A stretch of 41,493 nt of DNA, from contig JAQTXJ010000013.1 in NCBI GenBank assembly GCA_028688815.1, positions 1-41,493 of the forward strand. The letters are read 5' to 3'. The translations under genes were made by a program, and so were the position numbers. The stretch comes from a bacterium (lineage in GTDB: Bacteria; Hydrothermota; UBA3073; JACQXS01; JAQTXJ01). Under the pieces are notes generated by a model, which was not told the DNA's origin, ran no database searches, and worked only from the letters and a program-made list of their open reading frames with translations. This document shows, one piece after another, positions 17,640-26,692 of this stretch (positions are counted from its first letter, which is position 1; every line of letters starts with the position of its first letter).

Positions 17640-18461
17640 CTATTTTAATAAATCATAATTTTCTACTACCTTTACATCTTTACGAAGGCTCAATAATAAA
17701 GAGTCCACTGCCGCATTTCTTCTCGGAATAGTAAGCGCATTATGAATCTTTTCTCTCATATTTTCATAAGTTACTTCCCCATCCTTAATTGGCTTCGTTC
17801 CAAGTAATTTTATTATATGATACCCATACATCGTCCGGATAGGAGCGCTTACTGCACCAATTTCTTTTAACGAAAATAATCCATCCTCTAACTCTGGAAT
17901 AGAAAGGTCTCCCGCTCGAACATAACCCATTACACCACCGTTAACAGCAGATTTGGAATCAATGGAATATTCTTTAGCAAGTTTGGAGAAATCAATTCCT
18001 TCTTTTAGTTGAGACATAATCTTATTAGCCTCTGCCTCATCCTTTAGTATTATTTGTGCAATTTCTCTTTCGGTATTATAATAATCCTTTCTTTCATCAA
18101 AATACTTCTTTACATCCTGCTCAGTTATTCCGCTTATTTTAGATAAATATTTTTCAAGATAATCATTTGCCAGCATCTGTTTCTGTAAAGTAATAAGTTT
18201 CAATTTTACATCTGCTTCCTTATTAAGCTTAGATTTTACAGCTCCTTCATATAGAAGTTCCGTATTAATCCACATTTTAACTAACTCTTTTTTCTGTTCT
18301 ATATCTAATGAAGCAGCATATTCCGGGGGAATAAGAGAATAAAACTGCTCTTCCGTAAGAACAGTCTTGCCGACTTTCGCTAATACCTTACTGTCATTTT
18401 TTTTACAGTTTGTTGAAAAAACAGCTAAAATTATACAAATTACTAACGTTTTATTAAACAT
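17640..18461 (-). CDS. PpiC-type (SurA/PrsA-like) peptidyl-prolyl isomerase, probable lipoprotein
   Basis: The 273-residue protein has an N-terminal hydrophobic segment ending at Cys19 (FSTNC, a weak lipobox). A SurA-like helical region follows (about 25-125), then one parvulin domain (about 132-222: REIAQIIL, FSKLAKEYSID, NGGVMGYV, GYHIIKLL). It probably helps proteins fold in the periplasm. Its ATG is preceded by AGAGG. It heads the rplE-rpsN-rnfD-rpoA-rplQ string, with 8 bp before rplE, an unexpected partner for ribosomal genes. Confidence 0.85.
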   Translation of the reverse strand: MFNKTLVICIILAVFSTNCKKNDSKVLAKVGKTVLTEEQFYSLIPPEYAASLDIEQKKELVKMWINTELLYEGAVKSKLNKEADVKLKLITLQKQMLANDYLEKYLSKISGITEQDVKKYFDERKDYYNTEREIAQIILKDEAEANKIMSQLKEGIDFSKLAKEYSIDSKSAVNGGVMGYVRAGDLSIPELEDGLFSLKEIGAVSAPIRTMYGYHIIKLLGTKPIKDGEVTYENMREKIHNALTIPRRNAAVDSLLLSLRKDVKVVENYDLLK

Positions 18462-18533
18462 AAATAGCCTCTTTTTTAAATATTACAGATAAAAAAATTA
18501 AACAAATTTTTATAAGTTTTATTAAACATAAAT
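18448..18533. repeat. 18-bp direct repeat covering the start of the PpiC-type gene
   Basis: GTTTTATTAAACATAAAT occurs at 18448-18465 and again at 18516-18533. On the minus strand each copy contains ATG TTT AAT AAA AC, so the first codons and start context of the gene at 17640-18461 are duplicated 68 bp upstream. The outer copy opens no long frame. Confidence 0.6.
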
Positions 18534-18956
18534 TAAGTTTTTCACTTTAGCTGTTTTTTTTTATAAGTCAAGGAAAATTTTAAAAATACTTCTCAACATT
18601 CACACACTTAAACCTCAAATATTTAAACTTTCTGTATAATCCATGCCTATTTTATGCTAATTCGTGAATACAATAATATATTTTGCTTTTACTGGTTTAA
18701 TCTGTTATAAATCTCTGTCGAAATTTTCTTATGCTATTTGCTTATTTGCTGTTTTTTTCACTGGCTCACTACTCTGTTTGCTGGAAACATTATTCTGTTA
18801 CCCCGTTAGGACTTTCCCCCGTATATCTTTTTATTGTTATGTTTGGTGGCTCTATTACGCAGACTGCTTACCCTTATATTTTTCTATGCGACTATGTTGT
18901 GAAATTTTTCCGTTTTCTGTTTTTTTCTTGACACTTCCTTAAAAATAAACTAAAAA
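18462..18956. other. Divergent intergenic region
   Basis: This 495-bp region separates the PpiC-type gene (minus) from the TPR gene (plus). It contains the 18-bp duplication and an inverted repeat around CAGCTAAA/TTTAGCTG (18417-18430 against 18546-18560). The stretch from 18660 to 18930 is T/pyrimidine-rich. Open frames there (for example 18664-18942) have no ribosome binding site or family resemblance and are not called. TTGACA at 18928-18933 probably belongs to the TPR promoter. Confidence 0.5.
18928..18956 (+). promoter_or_regulatory. Candidate leaderless promoter of the TPR gene
   Basis: TTGACA (18928-18933), 17 bp, TAAAAA (18951-18956). The first ATG (18957) touches the -10-like hexamer; the second in-frame ATG (18963) lies 6 nt after it and is the more plausible start on this model. 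Confidence 0.35.
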
Positions 18957-20189
18957 ATGAATATGCTTAAAAGAATTCAAGTTGAAAGGGAAGCCCGTGC
19001 TTATGTGGTAATCGGCGAATGGGAAAAAGCTATCGCTTTATATCGTGAACTGTTAGAAGAAAGTGAAGACCCTAATATATATAACCTTATAGGTGATGTT
19101 TATGTCCGTATGAGTAGTTTAAATGACGCCCTTCCCGAATACTTAAGAGCTATTGACCTTTATGAAACCGAAGGATTATTTGAAAATGGTATTGCAGTAT
19201 GTAAAAAAGCTCTCCGACTTATCCCGGGATATACAGAATTATACTTTAATCTTGCCGTCTTTTATGCAGAAATAGGTTTATTAAATGAAGCAGCAGAAGC
19301 TTTTAAGCATTATCTTCAGTCTAATTCCAAAAACAAAGGGCCTCTAAAAAAACCTGTTCACTATAGAAAACTCGTGTCTTTGCTTTCAAGTGACCAAAAA
19401 TTAAAAGCAGAGGTAGAAGAATATTATAAAAAATCCAACATTCACGACAACGAACTAGATTCAATATTCTCGGCTTCCTCTGATAGCAGAACGGATTCCA
19501 CAACTCTTGAAAAACAACCAGAGACAATAATAGAAAAAATTGTTACGCCTGAATATGAGAAGTCATACGAACCACAAAACGACCCTGTAAATTTTCCAAA
19601 ACCAGCTTCTTCATATTCGGAACCACCTGTAAAAAAAGAACCCGAAACTCCTGTACCAATCAAAACATACACTACTACGGAAAACGTTCCCAGACATACA
19701 ATGATAAAAAGCTCCCCTCCTCCCATAAAAGCGCAGGATAATGATAAACCCTTGGACAACGAAAAAGATTTTCAATTACTTCTTCACGCGATGAACGAAC
19801 TAAAAGTAGCAACTACTTCTCCTCAAAAAAGGGACCATTACAAGATTGGGTTGGAATACAAAAACCTGGGTTTCTATGATGCTGCAATAAAAGAATTCCA
19901 GCTCTCAACATCTACTCAACAGGAAAGATTGAAATCCTTAAAAGAACTCGGGTACTGCTTCTTAAAAAAGGATAAACCCGATGTTGCCATTAATGCGTTT
20001 AATCGAGCACTTGAGGAAGAAAACAAGTCAAATGATGATTATTATACTCTAAAATATGGACTTGCCGTAGCTTATGAAACTTTAGGTTACGCTGAGAAAG
20101 CAATTAATGCCTTTGAAGAAATATACCTCTATAACATTGACTACCTTGATGTAAGAGACCACTTGAAAAAACTTAAATCCACAAACTAA
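18957..20189 (+). CDS. Tetratricopeptide repeat protein
   Basis: The 410-residue protein has an N-terminal TPR block (about 12-125: AYVVIGEWEKAIALYRELLEE, DALPEYLRAIDLYE, ELYFNLAVFYAEIGLLNEAAEAF). A Pro/Glu/Thr-rich linker (about 190-265) follows, then a C-terminal TPR block (about 285-405: YKNLGFYDAAIKEFQLS, GYCFLKKDKPDVAINAFNRALEE, LGYAEKAINAFEEIY). There is no signal peptide, so it is probably a cytoplasmic scaffold; partners are unknown. The start may be the Met at 18963. It converges on the propeller gene with only 6 bp between them. Confidence 0.85.
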   Translation: MNMLKRIQVEREARAYVVIGEWEKAIALYRELLEESEDPNIYNLIGDVYVRMSSLNDALPEYLRAIDLYETEGLFENGIAVCKKALRLIPGYTELYFNLAVFYAEIGLLNEAAEAFKHYLQSNSKNKGPLKKPVHYRKLVSLLSSDQKLKAEVEEYYKKSNIHDNELDSIFSASSDSRTDSTTLEKQPETIIEKIVTPEYEKSYEPQNDPVNFPKPASSYSEPPVKKEPETPVPIKTYTTTENVPRHTMIKSSPPPIKAQDNDKPLDNEKDFQLLLHAMNELKVATTSPQKRDHYKIGLEYKNLGFYDAAIKEFQLSTSTQQERLKSLKELGYCFLKKDKPDVAINAFNRALEEENKSNDDYYTLKYGLAVAYETLGYAEKAINAFEEIYLYNIDYLDVRDHLKKLKSTN

Positions 20190-20195
20190 TTATCT

Positions 20196-21629
20196 CTATT
20201 TTTTCAACTTTACAATCCCGTTATCCGTTCCAAAATAAACATACCCTTTATCTACAACAACAGAGTAAACTACACCATTCATATAAGAATTCTTTTCATC
20301 ATACCTGTTCCACGACTTGCTGTTCTTATTAAAGGCCCCTACTCCCCTATCCGTCCCTACATAAAGCGTATTTTCATCCGCTCCAAGACACATAATTCTC
20401 TCACCCGGCAAAACCGTAGGATAATTAAACCTATCCCAACTATTATCTTTCTTATATAATAATAAACCCTGTTTAGCGCCAAACCATTTTCCGTATTCGT
20501 CAAATAATAACCTATAAACCCCATGACTCATAATTTTGTCCGGATCATTAAATTGAACCCAGCCTGTATCATTCAAAGAAAACACACCCCTATCAGTAGC
20601 TATCCATACCACCGTAGAACAAACCGCTACATCGTTCACACAGATATTTTTAATTACCGTCCCCATATACCCATTTGTCAACTTTAGCAACCCGCTGTTA
20701 GTCCCAATCCATAACTCATCCCCTTTTACCTCAAGCGACAATACATCGCTGGCTTCTATGAAATTATACCATATATTTTTTGATTTATTAAACTGTGAAA
20801 TTCCGGTCCGGCTCCCAAACCACATATACTTATTGTTAAACGCCATCGCTGTAATTTCTGAATTCAAAAGATTGATTGTATTGGAAAACAGATACGAACT
20901 AAAAGCCCCCTGTCCGATGATATAATTCCCTATCTCCGACAAAGCGCCAAACCATAAAGTGTCGCCCGTTTTAAACAAAGACATTATGCGTCCCGAAGGA
21001 AACCCGTATAAACAATGTTCCAGTAAATTAAATCCCACAGCACTGTATTTATAAATCCCGTCCCCGGAAGTACCTACCCACAAGAATTGTTCATCCACTT
21101 CCGAACAAACAACGGGATACCTGTTAAGAGATTTATCCATTGTATACCACGGCGCTAACCACGAATACTCCTGCGGCGAATTTTTAGGTTCCCAACTTAC
21201 TTGTTGCGGTATGGAATCCGTAACATCCGAAGACCCTGAAAATTTATCAACTTTAATGTATTTATTCCCGTTTCGTAAATATATATATCTATCCGAAACC
21301 CCAAGAGAACATACTCCTGCGATATTATTCATATCTGTAAATTTATAGTTCTCAAAAGTAGGCGTATATTTACCAAGCCCTTTAGGTGTGGTGAACCAGA
21401 CTTCTCCCGTATAAATATCCTGCTGAATTAATTTAATATCCAATGGAAGAGCATCTCTTGAAACCGGGACTTCATACTTTTGAAAAAGCTTATCATATCT
21501 TAATATTCCTTCCCCTGCAAAATAAACATACCTGTTCCCTGCACTAATAGAGTTTACCACCCGCATATTCCTTAATAATTGCCAATCAGAAGGGTTGCTT
21601 ATATAACAAAAAATCATTAATATAATCAT
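20196..21629 (-). CDS. Secreted beta-propeller protein (two-component-regulator propeller repeats)
   Basis: I place the start at 21629, where a hydrophobic N-terminus (MIILMIFCYIS) begins 25 bp after the helicase stop; longer frames run into the helicase gene. The 477 residues contain many Reg_prop-type blades: LWVGTSGDGIYKY, MWFGSRTGISQF, LWIGTNSGLLKL, VWIATDRGVFSL, WFGAKQGLLLY, LYVGTDRGVGAF, VYFGTDNGIVKL. These are the propeller blades of hybrid-sensor periplasmic domains, but no kinase domain follows, so this is a free-standing propeller. The ligand is unknown. Confidence 0.8.
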   Translation of the reverse strand: MIILMIFCYISNPSDWQLLRNMRVVNSISAGNRYVYFAGEGILRYDKLFQKYEVPVSRDALPLDIKLIQQDIYTGEVWFTTPKGLGKYTPTFENYKFTDMNNIAGVCSLGVSDRYIYLRNGNKYIKVDKFSGSSDVTDSIPQQVSWEPKNSPQEYSWLAPWYTMDKSLNRYPVVCSEVDEQFLWVGTSGDGIYKYSAVGFNLLEHCLYGFPSGRIMSLFKTGDTLWFGALSEIGNYIIGQGAFSSYLFSNTINLLNSEITAMAFNNKYMWFGSRTGISQFNKSKNIWYNFIEASDVLSLEVKGDELWIGTNSGLLKLTNGYMGTVIKNICVNDVAVCSTVVWIATDRGVFSLNDTGWVQFNDPDKIMSHGVYRLLFDEYGKWFGAKQGLLLYKKDNSWDRFNYPTVLPGERIMCLGADENTLYVGTDRGVGAFNKNSKSWNRYDEKNSYMNGVVYSVVVDKGYVYFGTDNGIVKLKK

Positions 21630-21654
21630 TTCTAAATTCTTATTTTTATTCTCT

Positions 21655-24534
21655 CTATTTCTTATACGGACATAGTGTTTTGCACGAACAATACTCGCAC
21701 ACCCCTGGATAACTTGGTCTTGTATCAAAATCGCCTGACCGTATTCCATCTGCCACTATCTTAATCGTCTCTCTAGCTTTTTCTATTTTTTTGGGAATGT
21801 CTTTTAATTCTCCAATTACTCCGCCTTCAACAAAATGAAACTCTACCCGGCTCGGCACATTTTTAAATCTTTCAAAATACGCTAACGCATAAACCGGCAG
21901 TTGCACACTCCCGCGTACCCGCTGGTTTGCTTTGATAATGGTATTCACATCCCCTGTTTTATAATCTATTATTATTCCACCTTCATCTACCCTGTCCCAA
22001 CGTCCTCTTACTTTGACATAGTCACAAATAAACGAAAACTCTTCTTCCACATATAAAGGACTCCTGCCGGATTGCTCTTCCTGTTCCCAGAATTGTCTTA
22101 GAACTTCTTTTCCCTTTTGATAACGTTCATCTTCGTGTTCCCTTGAAATAAACCCCTCGCTCTCCCACGAAGACTCAAAAACATGAATCGTAGCTTCTAA
22201 TGATAACGTTCTTCCTGATTTTTTGTATTTCAAATAAGATTCTATTGCCTTGTGAACCGAGCCTCCGTAAATCATTGCATGATGTTTCGGAGTCGGAATT
22301 CTGAGCCAGTGCAAATACCAGTATTTACGCGGACAACTCAGCCAGTCGTCTATACCTGTGCTAGAAAGTTCAACCAGCTGAATATCTTTAAGCAAATTCA
22401 ACTGCACTGCTTTCACATCTTTATATCTCGATATCTTTTTAAGCGTCTCAGCTTTCTCAGTCATAAGCTCTGCTTTTGGTATATCCAAGGTCTCCATAAC
22501 GAACTGGGAAAGTTTCTTCTCCCGCTTTCCGCCGTAATCTACCCCTGAACTTAAAATCAACGTCTCTTTTGCTCGTGTCAATCCTACATAAAATAACCGC
22601 CGTTCTTCCTGTAAATGAATTTCCTCTTCCGATAATTGCAACATCTGTTCTTTTATTAATTCCAATGGTATTTCTACCAGTGTAGGCATTTTATAATGCG
22701 GGAAATTATCCGTCACAAGCGCAGGCAAAAACACGACTCTAAACTCAAGTCCTTTTGCTTTGTGGACGGTTAAAATACGCACTGCTTCGGCATCAAAATC
22801 CGCCTGCGCGCACGGCGGGCTGCTTCCCAACGAAATCAAACTGTCTATATAATTTATGACAAATGGCAATTTGTTATTTGAAATCACATCCATTATATAC
22901 TCAACCAGTTTGAAAAACTCTGAAATGTTTTTCATACGAATTTCCGTTTCTATAGAAGGCTTTGCAACAAGACTGTTAAGCCACCCCGTCCGGACAAGAA
23001 ACTCGTAAAGGACTTTGCTCACAGAATTAACCGAAGCTAATTTGCTGAAAAATTCAAAATCATTCAAAAACTTTTTAATAATAACTGATCCCTTTTCAGA
23101 GATTTCTAATTCTTTATTCAAAGCATCGTATAAACTTAAGTGACGTAAATGCGCAAAACTCATACATTTATAAAGGTCGGGAGAATTAAGTTTGTATGCG
23201 GGGGAACTTATAACATCATACAAAGCCTGGCTGTCGGAAGAATTACTGATTACGCGGAGAAAATTAAGTAAAACTTTTACCTCTTCCCTATCGTAAAGAC
23301 TCTCTCCCCCATCAGAAAGCCAGGGGATTCCTTTCAGATTCAAAGCATCCAAAAAATGCGCCGCTCCACCGTTAGTCCGCACAAGTATTGCAAAATCACT
23401 GTATTTATATCCTTTTGCAACGTTTTCTATGATATAGTCAACTATCGCATCCGCCTCCTCAGAAACAGTAGGATACTGGCAGTATTTTACCCCATTCCGC
23501 TTACTCTTTGAATCCGCAATAATTGATTTGTCGATTTTTAACTCTGTTTCCAATCTATACGGATTATTAAATGTAATAAGTCGATGAGCAACGTCAAGAA
23601 TAGATTGAAGACTACGATAATTTCTGTTAAGAATAACGGTATGCGTATCGGGATAAGTTGTTTTGAATCCTAAAATATTTGAAAGACAGGCCCCGCGAAA
23701 CTTGTAAATAGATTGGTCATCATCACCAACTACGGTCAAATTAGGGTTTTCCCCTGCTAAAAACTTAAGAAACTGGAACTGTGCATAATTCGTATCCTGG
23801 AACTCATCTACTAATATATACTTAAACTGCGATTGAACACGCTTTAATATACTCGGTCTGGTACGGAAAAGCTTTATCGGCAAAGCTATTAAATCCTGAA
23901 TGTCTACATATCCCGTATTCCTTAGTAATTCTTCATAACTTTGATACCAGTTGGCAATCTCAACTTGTCTTGTAAATCCTTCTTTCAATTCAGTCTCCAT
24001 ATTAATATCTAAATTAGTTTTCGCATATTTTAAATACTCTTCCACGTTTACATCTTCGTCTTTGACTCTTGAAATTAGATTCAAAAAAGCGTATAAATAT
24101 TTTGTAGGATTGGATGGCGGACGGAAATAATTCAATGGGAACTCAAACAGTTTTTCCTTTAAGAGAAAGAGCAATTCCGTAGTTGATAACACTTTGAAAT
24201 CCGGGTTTATACCTAATTCAAACGCAAATTCCCTGATTAACCTTTGCCCGAAAGAATGAAAAGTACTAATCTTAGTTCCAACCCATCCATAAGGGACCAA
24301 CGAATCAACCCGTCTTTCCATTTCTTCCGCTGCTTTATCAGTAAAAGTAAGCGCCAGTATTTCACTCGGTTTTGCTTTCTTTGAAGAAATAAGGTATGAT
24401 ATACGATGAGTAATTACACGAGTTTTTCCTGTTCCTGCGCCTGCAATAATCAATAAAGGACCTTCACCAAAAGTCACCGCTTCAAGTTGCTGTGGATTAA
24501 GCGCAGATAGAATTTTATCTTCTTTTAAGCTCAT
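21655..24534 (-). CDS. UvrD/PcrA-type helicase fused to an Fe-S PD-(D/E)XK nuclease
   Basis: The 959 residues hold a complete superfamily 1A helicase: Walker A AGAGTGKT (31-38), DEFQ (243-246), GDDDQSIYKFRGA (270-282), NRNYRS, TVHKAKGLEF (589-598) and RRLFYVGLTRAKE (645-657). A RecB-type nuclease follows: His761 (GGSVHKAIE), Asp847, the core IIDYKTG with Asp857 and Lys859, and QLPVYA (878-883). Four cysteines (734, 946, 949, 955; C..C-x2-C-x5-C) match the 4Fe-4S clasp of AddB/Cas4-type nucleases. The whole resembles one chain of AddAB/AdnAB double-strand-break resection machines. TTGCAA/TATATT lies 8 nt upstream of the start region. Confidence 0.9.
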   Translation of the reverse strand: MSLKEDKILSALNPQQLEAVTFGEGPLLIIAGAGTGKTRVITHRISYLISSKKAKPSEILALTFTDKAAEEMERRVDSLVPYGWVGTKISTFHSFGQRLIREFAFELGINPDFKVLSTTELLFLLKEKLFEFPLNYFRPPSNPTKYLYAFLNLISRVKDEDVNVEEYLKYAKTNLDINMETELKEGFTRQVEIANWYQSYEELLRNTGYVDIQDLIALPIKLFRTRPSILKRVQSQFKYILVDEFQDTNYAQFQFLKFLAGENPNLTVVGDDDQSIYKFRGACLSNILGFKTTYPDTHTVILNRNYRSLQSILDVAHRLITFNNPYRLETELKIDKSIIADSKSKRNGVKYCQYPTVSEEADAIVDYIIENVAKGYKYSDFAILVRTNGGAAHFLDALNLKGIPWLSDGGESLYDREEVKVLLNFLRVISNSSDSQALYDVISSPAYKLNSPDLYKCMSFAHLRHLSLYDALNKELEISEKGSVIIKKFLNDFEFFSKLASVNSVSKVLYEFLVRTGWLNSLVAKPSIETEIRMKNISEFFKLVEYIMDVISNNKLPFVINYIDSLISLGSSPPCAQADFDAEAVRILTVHKAKGLEFRVVFLPALVTDNFPHYKMPTLVEIPLELIKEQMLQLSEEEIHLQEERRLFYVGLTRAKETLILSSGVDYGGKREKKLSQFVMETLDIPKAELMTEKAETLKKISRYKDVKAVQLNLLKDIQLVELSSTGIDDWLSCPRKYWYLHWLRIPTPKHHAMIYGGSVHKAIESYLKYKKSGRTLSLEATIHVFESSWESEGFISREHEDERYQKGKEVLRQFWEQEEQSGRSPLYVEEEFSFICDYVKVRGRWDRVDEGGIIIDYKTGDVNTIIKANQRVRGSVQLPVYALAYFERFKNVPSRVEFHFVEGGVIGELKDIPKKIEKARETIKIVADGIRSGDFDTRPSYPGVCEYCSCKTLCPYKK

Positions 24535-24542
24535 AACTCTTT

Positions 24543-24571
24543 AATATACTTTAAACTTTTAAATATTGCAA
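24543..24571 (-). promoter_or_regulatory. Candidate promoter of the helicase-nuclease gene
   Basis: Minus strand: TTGCAA (24566-24571), 17-bp spacer, TATATT (24543-24548), then 8 nt to the ATG at 24534. Predicts a transcript with almost no leader; a short AAAGAG precedes the ATG. Confidence 0.35.
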
Positions 24572-24704
24572 GTGATTTTTACAAACTCTTTGGAGATAAC
24601 TACATCCCAAGTTTATTGTGAATCTGCGTTCTAAAAATTGAATTTGAAACAAATAGCTTGGTGGTAGTTGAATTTTGGATTTACCTTTTGTAGACTTCGA
24701 TAAT

Positions 24705-26078
24705 TTACTTCACCAACAAAAGAAACTTTGATACAAAAAGCCCTATCAATAGCGATAAGATTCCCAATATAAGAACACACGTTACCATAGTCTTACTTAG
24801 AGTAATATTAAACTTTTGTTTCAAATCGCCAACAAATACTGCATCAAATAAACGCCACATATAAAATAACGTCAACATTGCAGAGAAAATTGCCAACACC
24901 GCAATCCACATATGTCCGGCAGTTAAAAGTCCCATAATTATCATTAACTTTGCCCAGAAGCCTCCAAACGGAGGTATCCCTGCAATGGAAGCAGCACAGA
25001 ACAAAAATCCTATGCTTGTAATAGGACTTACTTTAATAAAACCGCCTAATTTACGGATATCTCTCGTATTAAAATACTTTTCTACAACTCCGGCACCAAG
25101 GAATAAACCACCTTTCCCAAGAGCGTGTGCAAATGCATAAAGCAACGCCGCATTTGTTGAAAATTCATTTAATAGCGCAAACCCAAATAAAATATACGCA
25201 ATCTGGGATATGGTAGAATACGCTATTATCTTCTTCATATCGTTAGATACAAGTGCCGCTCCACCTGCAATAATAGACGAAATTATAGCAAGAGGAATAA
25301 CCCACTGAGCAGTATAATTAAATGTACTGACCCATATTTTTGCAAATGCAAGGACTCCAATTTTTGTAATTATTCCTGAAAGCAATGCAGATGAAGGTGA
25401 TGGGGCAACAGGATGAGCATCCTGTAGCCACGTATATATCGGCAGACACACGGATTTCGCAATTAACCCAAGAAAAATAAGATTAAATATTAATTCAGGA
25501 GAATCAAGAGTTTGCCCCCTCAATAAATCGAGATCAAGCGTTCCTTTTTGAAGGTAAATAAATATAAACCCTAATAACATCAGTGATGACCCTAATAAAG
25601 TCATCATAAATGATTTGTCGGCAATTTTAATGTTTGCAGCTTTTCGCGTAAAGCCAATAAGTCGCCATGTACTGAAAGCTGCAATTTCCCAAAAAACATA
25701 AAGCAAAATAAGATTATTGGAATACGCTACTCCCATAAGCGAACCAATCAACAATGTAGTTATAAAATAATATTCGTTAGCATTCTCTTTTATATAATTA
25801 ACCGAATAGATAAGCGCAACTAACCCAAGAAGAGAAAACATAAGCGCAAATACAAGCCCAATCTTATCCAATTCAAAACTTACACTGAAAAAATCCGCAT
25901 TTAATAGAGATATCCAATATGTTTGCCCATTCATAACAGAAGGGATAAGCAAAACAGTTAGAATAAAAGAAACAGCAACCAATGCAATGGCACACGCTTC
26001 TCTTGCACGAGGCTTAAAAACTAAACATAAAGCCGAACCCAACAAAGGGATAATAATGGATAAAATTAACAAAATCAT
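24705..26078 (-). CDS. Proton-translocating antiporter-like membrane subunit (NuoN/NuoM/MrpD family)
   Basis: The 457 residues form about 14 membrane helices. Family landmarks are Glu131 in the TM5 motif WEIAAFSTW, Lys208 in GLIAKSVCLPIYTWLQDAHP, and SALLSGIITKIG with Lys239. These charged residues line the ion path in complex I, Mrp antiporters and membrane-bound hydrogenases. No other nuo, mrp or hydrogenase subunit is adjacent, so the parent complex is unclear. No Shine-Dalgarno site is present; TTGACA lies 37 nt before the ATG. Confidence 0.85.
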   Translation of the reverse strand: MILLILSIIIPLLGSALCLVFKPRAREACAIALVAVSFILTVLLIPSVMNGQTYWISLLNADFFSVSFELDKIGLVFALMFSLLGLVALIYSVNYIKENANEYYFITTLLIGSLMGVAYSNNLILLYVFWEIAAFSTWRLIGFTRKAANIKIADKSFMMTLLGSSLMLLGFIFIYLQKGTLDLDLLRGQTLDSPELIFNLIFLGLIAKSVCLPIYTWLQDAHPVAPSPSSALLSGIITKIGVLAFAKIWVSTFNYTAQWVIPLAIISSIIAGGAALVSNDMKKIIAYSTISQIAYILFGFALLNEFSTNAALLYAFAHALGKGGLFLGAGVVEKYFNTRDIRKLGGFIKVSPITSIGFLFCAASIAGIPPFGGFWAKLMIIMGLLTAGHMWIAVLAIFSAMLTLFYMWRLFDAVFVGDLKQKFNITLSKTMVTCVLILGILSLLIGLFVSKFLLLVK

Positions 26079-26087
26079 AATTTTTAG

Positions 26088-26115
26088 GTTTTACATAAAA
26101 TTAAAACAATGTCAA
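26088..26115 (-). promoter_or_regulatory. Candidate leaderless promoter of the NuoN-like gene
   Basis: Minus strand: TTGACA (26110-26115), 16-bp spacer, TAAAAC (26088-26093), then 9 nt to the ATG at 26078; the same layout as at 7259-7286. Confidence 0.4.
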
Positions 26116-26158
26116 GGAAAAATCTGGAGCTTGCTTAAAAATTTCATTTCACTTACAA

Positions 26159-26195
26159 AAAGAAAGGCTTCACCTTTTGGATGAAGCCTTTCTTT
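26159..26195 (-). terminator. Strong intrinsic terminator after the lipoprotein gene
   Basis: A perfect 14-bp stem (AAAGAAAGGCTTCA at 26159-26172 with its complement at 26182-26195) encloses a 9-nt loop. On the minus strand the stem runs into a T-rich tract. It lies 15 bp after the stop of the lipoprotein gene at 26211 and separates it from the NuoN-like gene. Confidence 0.85.
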
Positions 26196-26210
26196 AATTT
26201 GTTTATTTAC

Positions 26211-26681
26211 TTAATCATTCATTCGCTTTTCTTTCAAACCTTCTCGCTTCATTCGTTCATCTTCACTAATAAGCCTGTCTTTCTCCGTAATCTTAAAATC
26301 CTTCTTGTCTACAGCCCATTTTATCACACCATGTTTGTAATTTGTTATATAACGATATACCAGTTTATCATAATGCCCATAATAATCCGTATATTTAAGA
26401 ATAACGGTATCTATGGCGGAAACTCTTATCCTATAACTGCAAGAAAACCAATCAAGAGGAATTATAATTTTATATGAACCCCATTTATCTGTTGTTGTCT
26501 CCCACTTAGTATCTGAGAGCCAATCCAGCCCCTTGCAAATATCAATCATCACCTTAGCATTAGCCGCCGGATCTTTACCAATTCTAACTCTACCTTTAAT
26601 AATACACTGTGGCTCTTTCCGCTTGGGTGCACAACCGCCAGCTACTAACACAACCAATACTAATAAAAGAATTCTACGCAT
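26211..26681 (-). CDS. Small lipoprotein with a carboxypeptidase-regulatory-like fold
   Basis: The 156-residue product has a clear lipoprotein signal (LLLVLVVLVAGGC, Cys17). A beta-rich region (about 28-95: IIKGRVRIGKDPAANAKVMI, TTTDKWGSYKIIIPL, YRIRVSAID) resembles transthyretin/CarboxypepD_reg modules. The tail is charged. The ribosome binding site is an AGGGGGG tract 4 nt from the ATG. It follows the repeat-protein gene after 11 bp and is closed by a strong terminator, so it is probably the last gene of that transcript. The exact function is unknown. Confidence 0.75.
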   Translation of the reverse strand: MRRILLLVLVVLVAGGCAPKRKEPQCIIKGRVRIGKDPAANAKVMIDICKGLDWLSDTKWETTTDKWGSYKIIIPLDWFSCSYRIRVSAIDTVILKYTDYYGHYDKLVYRYITNYKHGVIKWAVDKKDFKITEKDRLISEDERMKREGLKEKRMND

Positions 26682-26692
26682 ATACCCCCCTA

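Noticed and set aside
18664-18942. 92-codon hydrophobic open frame before the TPR gene
   Set aside because: The T-rich strand gives hydrophobic codons by chance; there is no ribosome binding site, and the TPR promoter-like TTGACA falls inside it.
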